Assembly (NCBI GenBank): GCA_037127255.1
Contig: JBANSL010000018.1
Location: 16,217,175 to 16,281,174, forward strand
Direction: 5' to 3'
Source of the DNA: Persicaria tinctoria
Lineage: Eukaryota > Streptophyta > Magnoliopsida > Caryophyllales > Polygonaceae
DNA length: 64,000 bases
In this document: in pieces, positions 56,773-64,000 of the stretch
Position numbering within the stretch: position 1 is the first letter of the stretch
How the letters are laid out: every line of letters begins with the position of its first letter
Made by a program: the position numbers and the translations under genes
Notes under the pieces: model-generated
What the model was told of the DNA's origin: nothing
What the model saw: only the letters and a program-made list of their open reading frames with translations
The model's database searches: none

Positions 56773-59535
56773 ATGGCTCCTCCAAACACTGTGACAGTCA
56801 CAGTGGATAAGGCAACCAGCAACAGCAACAGCATCAACAAGAGGGAAAAATCAGTCAGTACCAAGCAATTGACATGGGTCCTCCTCCTGAAAGCACAGAG
56901 GTTACTCACCTGCATCTCATGGCTTGCAACTGCATCAAAAGCCCTCTTCTTTAAGATCAGGAAGAGGGTAGCCATGGCAGACAAAATCAGTGATGAGTCA
57001 TCAATCAACAGAGGGAAACTCTACAATTTCATTAGGGTTTTTCTTGTTGTCTCCATTTTGGGATTGGTTGTTGAGGTGATTGCACATCTGAAGAGGTGGA
57101 ATTTGAAGGGTTTGGATTTGGATTTGATCCAATTTGGGTTTTTGGAGGAGGTTGAAAGTAACCTCCTCCAGTGGTCTTATATGGCTTGGATGTCATTTAG
57201 GGCTGATTATGTTGCTCCTGTTGTCATCATCATGTCCAAATTCTGCATTGTCCTGTTCTTGATCCAGTCACTTGATAGGTTAGTGCTTTGTATTGGGTGT
57301 TTTTGGGTTAAGTACAAGAAGCTCAAGCCCACCATTGATGGAGATCAAGTTCTTGACATTGAGGATGCCACCAACTTCCCCAAAGTCCTTGTTCAGATTC
57401 CAATGTGCAATGAGAGAGAGGTAACCACTAAAGCACTGATCTTTTCAATTTCTTCTATACATGAATTTCACATCTTTTTTCTTGTTTCAAATCTGTATCC
57501 ATCCCATATCATTGGAGGAAAATGAATGGCACAATCTTTTTTTTAGATAATTACAGTGAATTGCCCACAATTTAATGATATTTCCTCAAAACTCCTCCAA
57601 TTTCATTCCGAATCAACACCGCTGTCTCCAGCGAAAACTCTATTAATAACATGTTACCAAATGGGGATTGAATTCCAATTTTCAGAAATTTGCTGTAGTT
57701 TGCAAATATAGAAATGAGGGTAATTTTGAGAAAAAGGCCTCTAATTTTTCACAATTATGTTTTCAATGCAAGTCTAATGTCAGTCTGTTGTGCTGTGCTC
57801 TTATGAAGGTTTACGAGCAATCGATTGCAGCGGTTTGTCAGCTGGATTGGCCAAGGGACAGGCTACTAATCCAAGTGCTTGATGATTCAGATGATGAAAA
57901 CTTGCAGTTTCTGATCAAGGATGAGGTTTCCTCATGGAGTGAGAAGGGAGTGAACATAATCTACAGGCATAGGTTCATCAGAACTGGTTACAAAGCTGGC
58001 AATCTGAAATCAGCCATGGCTTGTGAGTATGTCAAAGACTACGAGTTCGTCACAATCTTTGACGCTGACTTCCAGCCAAAGCCTGATTTCCTCAAGCTGA
58101 CAGTCCCTCACTTCAAGGTAATATCACATACTGCAGTTCAAAGCCAAACATACTGTCTGTCACAGTCATGGCATCTGACGATTTCGGTTAATTTTGATCA
58201 ACTCTGCAGGGGAATCCAGAGCTGGGTCTGGTCCAGGCGAGGTGGTCTTTTGTTAACAAAGACGAGAACTTGTTAACAAGGCTTCAGAACATCAATCTTT
58301 GCTTCCATTTTGAGGTGGAGCAGCAGGTGAATGGCATGTTCCTGAACTTTTTCGGCTTCAATGGGACTGCTGGGGTGTGGAGGATCAAGGCCTTGGAGGA
58401 CTCTGGAGGGTGGCTTGAGAGAACCACCGTAGAAGACATGGATATCGCGGTAAGAGCCCACTTGAATGGCTGGAAGTTCATCTTCCTCAACGATGTTAGG
58501 GTGCTTTGCGAGCTGCCTGAGGCCTACGAAGCCTACAAGAAGCAGCAGCATCGCTGGCATTCGGGCCCTATGCAGCTTTTTCGCCTATGCCTTCCTGCCA
58601 TCATAACTTCCAAGGTACAGTTTCGCTACCAAAACTTCTATAGCCCTCATTTCAATCATCTTAGGTGATGCCAATTCCGTGTTGCAAAAATTAGTTTCAC
58701 TCAAGTGATTTAAAATAAATAACAACAGCGACCCAGTGAATCCCACAATAAAGCAGAGTCTAGGGGATCAGGATGTAACATCAATTATCTACAATTGCAT
58801 CAAATTTGACAACTTCTAAATGAATTCAAAAAGTTTGATCAAATCATTCTAAGATGGCAATTACATAATCTTCTTTGGTGTTGAATGCAGATATCGATAT
58901 GGAAGAAAACAAACTTGATATTCCTCTTCTTTCTTCTAAGGAAGCTGATACTTCCCTTCTACTCCTTCACACTATTCTGCATCATACTCCCCTTGACAAT
59001 GTTCATCCCGGAGGCTGAGCTTCCGAACTGGGTAATCTGCTACGTACCTGTATTCATGTCCTTCCTAAACATCCTACCGGCCCCAAAGTCGTTCCCCTTC
59101 CTAGTTCCATACCTCCTCTTTGAAAACACAATGTCAGTAACCAAGTTCAACGCCATGATTTCGGGGCTATTCCAGCTAGGCAGCGCCTACGAATGGGTGG
59201 TCACCAAGAAGACAGGAAGGGCTTCCGAGTCAGACCTCCTAGCTGTCGTGGAAAGAGAGAAGGCCATGATGAGCAGTGACAAGATCCAGAGGCGGTCATC
59301 GGAATCTGGACTAGAGCTGCTCAGTAAGATGAGCAAGCCTGAAGGAATGCCTCCGAAGGCGAACAAGAAGAGGAATAGGATCTACAAGAATGAGCTTGGG
59401 CTTGCATTTCTGTTGCTCACTGCAGCTGGGAGGAGCTTGTTATCGGCACACGGTGTTCACTTCTACTTCTTGCTCTTCCAAGGCCTTTCCTTCCTTGTTA
59501 TGGGATTGGACTTGATAGGTGAGCAGATCAATTGA
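56773..59535 (+). CDS. CSLC4: Cellulose synthase-like C (xyloglucan beta-1,4-glucan synthase), CSLC4-like
   Basis: Four exons: 56773-57420, 57809-58117, 58210-58614 and 58891-59535. They give 2007 bases and 668 residues. The enzyme is a Golgi membrane GT2 glycosyltransferase that makes the beta-1,4-glucan backbone of xyloglucan from UDP-glucose. N-terminal membrane helices lie at about residues 87-107 and 150-180. The catalytic loop follows with D,D,D,QxxRW: DDSDDE (241-246), DAD (301-303), VEDMD (393-397) and QQHRW (431-435). C-terminal helices include [20 protein letters not shown]. The stretch [11 protein letters not shown] near residue 550 and the end LIGEQIN match the CSLC4 type best. 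The length is normal for the family, and all four introns-exon joins keep phase 0. Substrate specificity follows from the family and is not shown here. Confidence 0.93.
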
Positions 59536-60475
59536 AGAGATTTATGTTTGGAAGAAGACATTTTTTTTGTTTTATTTTTGATTTTTTAGGATGATTCTTG
59601 GGGCTCAGAGTATACAGATACTGAGCAAATAGGTAATAGTTTACACAGTGGTTCCTTTTTACTGATTTTTCTTCAAGTTCATATGGGCATGTCTAAATAA
59701 TTTTTTGTACCTTTTTTCTGTCAATTATATTTACCAAACTGGAATATAAAGATGGAAATATCAGAATTATAAGTTGTTTGAGATGTCAATGGATCGAAAT
59801 TGGAACCCATGATGGGAGGGACTTAGGTGTGTGTTCAATACAGCAAAATTTCATCTGGGCAAATGATCTGGTTCAAAGTGAAAATCAAGTAAGCAATATC
59901 CATTTGCACACTTGCCAGATTAGATCGAAAGAGTCTTTTTTAGATCTAAATTCAGGATAACAAAGAAAGGGTCAATCTATCATTTGCACCCTTAACTCAA
60001 ATAATGCCTTGCTACGTTGTCCGATCTATCGTCACGTCTCAGTAAGATACCAAGGTCCAACAAAACAAAGAAAGTTTCAATCTTTCGCCTTCAGCAGTCG
60101 AAACAAACCAATTGAAGCAAAGACAGCCAAACATAGCACACATTTTTGTGTCCGAGCCAGCAATGGGATAACGGATTAACGGCAGTACCGCTCAATCGGA
60201 AAGTAATTGTGGTAGTAGTGTAGTACCTATAGCTATTTATTTACCAAATTCAAGGGATAACGGGCAGATGGGTCGGGCCAATCGGGTTGCCCTAGCACGA
60301 TCAGGATAACGGGCCAATGGTTGGCCTTATTTATCTGAGGATGAGAGATCAGCCCAAAGCAGTCCAGTAAACCAAGAAAGCTTCAATTTTTCGCCCTTCA
60401 ACCTGCACTGAAATTCCAGCGGGAGTGGATAGAGGATTAGATAAGACGAAGTCGTTGCTCTTCCTAAAGCAAACC
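59536..60475. other. Spacer between CSLC and the HMA-like gene
   Basis: 3' region of CSLC to about 59750, then unassigned DNA. Bases 60240-60330 contain GGGATAACGGGCAGATGGGTCGGGCC and a partial repeat of it, probably transposon debris. The 5' leader of the next gene may begin near 60350. Confidence 0.5.
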
Positions 60476-61950
60476 ATGGCTTCAGTGTCAGCATTCAACC
60501 ATCTCCGCCCAATTTGCAGAGCTCCATCGCACCACCGCCATCAATTACCTCCCCTGAAACTCCATCTTTGTTCCTCTTCCCTTGAAAAGAAAGGTTTTTT
60601 CATCAATAGTTGCCCTCCTTTGAGAGCTACCCACAAGCTCAAACGGACACTGTTGAGGTTCGCGGCGGAGGAGACCCCAATTCCAGAAGAACCGGATGAA
60701 TCTGCCGCCGCCGTGGAGGGAGCGGCTGCCACAGCAGTTGACCAGACGGTTTCGGTCCCGGTTTCCCCTTCTGATAAGCTCACAATGCATTTCCAGGTGA
60801 AACCCTAATTTTCTCATTTGTCCTGGAAGTCAATTTCATCTTGGGCATAATTGATTGCTTGCATTCCATTCTTATTCATGTGGTTGGAATTTGAAAATGT
60901 TTAATCTGAGAGCGACTGTGTTAATTCCTGTACATGATGTGTTCATTTTGGGGATGTTTTCTATGAATGAATCCCAAATCAAAACATAATGCCTAAAACT
61001 CTATGTATGGAGATGCACTATGGGGTGTCTTTGATTTGTTATTTTCAGGTTTCATGAAGGAATGAAAAGGAATAGGATTACTCTGTTTATTCAAATTAGT
61101 TGGTTTTGTGTGGAGCTGCTCTAGGGTTTGTTTGGTTGGTATAGATGGTGTATATTGTTTTTTCCTGCATCACAAGTGTTCTTTTCTTCAGGCTCATGGC
61201 ATGATAATTGATAAATGTTGATCCATTGGAATGTATATTTTGAAGCTTTCTTATCTGTTATAGTCTTATAGTGATGGCTTCAGTTTTTGATGATCTTGTA
61301 GGCTGAAGGGACAATGAGCGAAGCCATCATTCCAAAGGTGACCAAGGCCTTGGAGGTATTTTTGCTCCAAGTGGCAGCTCAATTTTTGTGCATTAATAGC
61401 AACTCGCAACTTCTTGTCGAGAAGTAGAACTTGTATCTGCATTCTGCAATATAGGGTGAACTCGGATTCTGAAAAACAATGCTGTCTTGTTAAATCTTGT
61501 GCTCTTGTGTTTTCAGGAAGCGGAGGGAGTTTCAGATTTACAAGTTCAAGTTTTTGAGGGCATCGCTAGCGTTGAGGTGAGAATTAGTCAATCCTTGTAC
61601 AGAAAAGGAGTTAAAAATCCTCATGTTAACTGATGTGAGAAAATTTTGGCATGATGCGTTATGATCGGAAGGAACATGAAAACCATACCCTCGAAGATCT
61701 TTCAAAACCCATTCTGCATTACTATATAATATATGTTCTCATCAGCTCTTTAGGTTCCCTTTTCTCGGATTACCAGATAAGATGAATTCTAATGATCACC
61801 ACTGTTCCTCTATATGTTCAGTTGACAAAGGAGACAACAATACAAGCTACAGGAGTTGCTTCTGCTTTGGTGGAGATCATTCAAGGCTCAGGTTTCAAGT
61901 TACAAACACTGAATTTGAGTTTCGTAGACGAAGAAGAACTAGTGGCCTAG
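60476..61950 (+). CDS. Probable plastid protein with heavy-metal-associated-like domain
   Basis: Exons 60476-60796, 61302-61355, 61517-61576 and 61822-61950 give 564 bases and 187 residues, with all junctions in phase 0. I chose the ATG at 60476 (AACCATGGC); an upstream in-frame GTG is not a plant start. Residues 1-60 are rich in Ser, His, Arg and Leu and lack acidic residues, as in a chloroplast transit peptide. An acidic, Ala-rich linker follows (EETPIPEEPDESAAAVEG). The folded part (about 104-187) reads MHFQAEGTMSEAIIPKVTKA, then VSDLQVQVFEGIASVELTKE, then TGVASALVEIIQGSGFKLQT. This is the beta-alpha-beta-beta-alpha-beta pattern of HMA domains, but without the metal-binding Cys-x-x-Cys. 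A scaffold or non-metal role is therefore more likely. I do not recognise a named gene. Confidence 0.82.
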
Positions 61951-62765
61951 TTCATTCAGCTTCCTTGTATGTTTATCCGCGTCTGTTAGCTCACTTGCAG
62001 ATGCCTTGTATGAGTTACTGTCTGAATGATCAACATGACGCCTTTTTGAATGAGATGTATCCTCTTGTATTGTGCTGGAATCAAGCTAGCTAACAATTAG
62101 CAGTACTTTTCTTAGACAATCACTTAGCTTCCCTAGTTAGCTTCCCTAGTTAGCTTCATTTTACTCAAGCAGGCTCCTCGATCCTCGGCCAAAGTTACGA
62201 GGATTGATGCACAGTTCTACGTATGCAGCCTTCCCTAATTGAAATGTCATCCAACATCGAAACTCACAAGGATTCAATAAAATCACCTGCGCCCTGTCTA
62301 TGGGCGCATATGGCTTCTTGGATACTCGCAAATAGACTCGTCAATCGGGTCATTTGGGTTCCGAGTAGATCGGGTTTCGGATCAATCGGGTCACAAGTCG
62401 TTATTGGTTGAGCCAAATCGGGTTTTCCGGTTCCGAATGACCCAACGGGTCAAAAACTCGAACATTTTAAAGACTAGTAATACTAAAATATTATTAAAAT
62501 TAAATTATAATATCATTTTGTCAAATTAAACTAAATAATAATATTATAATTAAATTTATGAATATTATTAAAATAATAATATTATAATAGTAGTTTAATC
62601 GCAAAAAAAATATCATCTTCATACAAATAAGTGCTCAAAACATACTATATTTATAAAAATATATTCATTATTTAATTTGAGTAGCATTAATGATCACAAT
62701 TGTATGACGAATTTGTGTGAGGTTTATGTAATGCATGTGGCGTCTACATGACCCTAACTCACCGG
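61951..62765. other. 3' flank and transposon-like DNA
   Basis: CTAGTTAGCTTCC is repeated in tandem at 62130-62158. Bases 62335-62460 contain ATCGGGTCATTTGGGTTCCG and related words that reappear after the hAT element at 63456-63540 (CGGGTCATTTGGGTTCGTG). The hAT may therefore have inserted into an older element of this composition. Confidence 0.45.
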
Positions 62766-63404
62766 TAGGGGTGGCAATCTCACCCGCACCCAACGGGTAC
62801 CCGCTTCACCCGATCCAAAACAACGGGTGAAAATCCGATAAAAGGTGGGTGTAAACGGGTGACGGGTCGGGTCGGATTCGGGTGGTAGTAATTTCACCCG
62901 TCACCCGACCCGTCACTCGACCCATCACCCGACCCGTACATCACCCGACATATTTTTAATATAAATAAATAAACATATGTATATATATACATATATATTT
63001 CATCCAATCCTAATAAAAAGGGGCTGTTTTTAAAAAAAAAATAGTTAAACAGGTTTTTAAAAAAAAAATTGTTTTACAGTGTTTGAAATGTGTAAAAAAG
63101 AGCTGAATTTTGTGTTAAAAATGCTGAATTTGGTTAAATAGGACTGTTTTTTTTACCTTAAATTTGTTAAAACATGTTTTTTTTTTTAAAATTTGTTAAA
63201 CGGGTTTTTTTTTTTTTTTTTAATAAAAAAAATTGTTAAATGGGACGAGATGTTTTTCACCCGATCCACCCGATGGGTGACGGGTGAAACGGGGCAGGTG
63301 ATAGGGTTGGCGGGTGGTGGGTCGGGTCGGGTGATGGTTTCTGGGTGGTGGATCGGGTGAAATTTTGGATCATCCACCCACCACCCGACCCATTGTCATC
63401 CCTA
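62766..63404. mobile_element. Non-autonomous hAT element
   Basis: Ends TAGGGGTGGCAAT and, read inward from the right, TAGGGATGACAAT. Flanked by CTCACCGG (62758-62765) and TTCACTGG (63405-63412), six of eight bases matching. Both ends are built of CACCCGACCC-type tandem words as in 3765-4938. A T-rich middle has several TTGTTAAA..GGGTTTTTT repeats. Confidence 0.7.
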
Positions 63405-63810
63405 TTCACTGGGTTGATGAAGTAATAGGTCATCGAGTCTTGACTCTAAAATTCTCGGGTCATTTGGGTTCGTGTCGTTTTTGGATCCCAGGTCTAAAAC
63501 AACAGGTTCAAACCCAAAAATTATCGTGCGTTCTGGTCAGGCCAGTATTTCGGATCGGGACATATTTTATGAGTTCTACTTGCAAAACATAGTCCTATAT
63601 ATTTCACTGTAATCTATATAGTACAGTATGGGGAGACTTGGAAAACAGAGCTTGACCCAAAATCAGTTGTCTGGTGAAGGTCTCAACATGGGATGCACTG
63701 CAAGTCTGCAATACAAATCTAAGTAATAAAACTGGATTTTATTCTATACAAGTTTTTTTATTTTTTTTATATTGCATTAGAATACTATTCACAGTAACTT
63801 GTCACTATCT

Positions 63811-63818
63811 ATATAAAC
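63811..63818 (+). promoter_or_regulatory. TATA box candidate for the gene at 63883
   Basis: CTATATAAACC lies 65-75 bases before the ATG, in a canonical TATA context. Confidence 0.5.
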
Positions 63819-63882
63819 CCTGTTTGTTCTCTTTGGCTGTATCCAGAAGCTTATTAAGTCAACAGTCCTAAGATTTGCTGCA

Positions 63883-64000
63883 ATGGCTTCAACTACTTCA
63901 TCATGCCTTTTTCTCCTTCTCTCCCTTGTCCTTCTCTCTGCAAGAGTATGTGTGCTTTCTTTCTCTCTATATTTCACCTTTAGGGCTCGTTTGGTACCAT
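63883..64000 (+). CDS. First exon of a secreted-protein gene (runs off the window)
   Basis: The ATG at 63883 opens a typical signal peptide: MASTTSSCLFLLLSLVLLSA. A plausible splice donor (GCAAGAG|TATGTG or GAG|GTATG-like spacing around 63945-63950) follows, so exon 1 may code only the signal peptide. The gene continues beyond the window, and the family cannot be told. The upstream TATATAAACC at 63811-63820 would serve as a TATA box about 65 bases before the ATG, which supports a real promoter. Confidence 0.5.
   Translation, partial: MASTTSSCLFLLLSLVLLSARVCVLSFSLYFTFRARLVP

Overview
This window is plant nuclear DNA. It has multi-exon genes with GT..AG introns, A+T-rich intergenic sequence, and many plant-type transposons: Stowaway, Tourist/PIF and hAT MITEs, L1-type LINEs with a plant RNase H domain, and a solo LTR. 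The gene families present (UDP-glycosyltransferase, WAT1/UMAMIT transporters, cellulose synthase-like C) fit a eudicot. I cannot name the species from sequence alone.

Layout. (1) 1-8261: two divergent UGT90A-like glycosyltransferase genes. One is on the minus strand and runs off the left edge (start codon 1243). The other is intact on the plus strand (6897-8261). About 5.6 kb of nested transposon debris separates them. (2) 10994-16064: two complete seven-exon WAT1-related transporter genes in tandem. (3) 16650-27030: a repeat-rich block with a possible Helitron and four tandem copies (U1-U4) of an unrecognised multi-exon, gene-like unit, mostly decayed. The units carry private MITE insertions and a conserved hairpin just past the last exon. 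(4) 27035-42913: a large imperfect segmental duplication. The right copy (36816-42913) holds an intact unknown two-exon gene (36525-37284) and leads into the third intact WAT1 gene. The left copy (27035-32602) is cut at both ends, so both its genes are fragments. Later insertions differ: a LINE with target-site duplication on the left, a solo LTR and a hAT element on the right. (5) 42608-46555: the third and fourth intact WAT1 genes; the fourth has lost its first intron. (6) 47953-48507: a single-exon 2H-phosphodiesterase-like gene. (7) 48508-56772: repeat-rich intergenic DNA with a long-TIR Mutator-like element and a hAT element. (8) 56773-59535: a CSLC4-like xyloglucan glucan synthase. (9) 60476-61950: a small probably plastid-targeted protein with an HMA-like domain. 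(10) 63883 to the end: the first exon of a secreted-protein gene that runs off the right edge.

How the genes relate. There are no operons. The themes are tandem amplification (UGT pair, four and a half WAT1 copies, U units) and reshaping by transposons. The two locus-wide duplications give filled/empty site comparisons that date several insertions relative to each other. The housekeeping-type genes at the right (CSLC, HMA-like, 2H phosphodiesterase) are single copy within the window.
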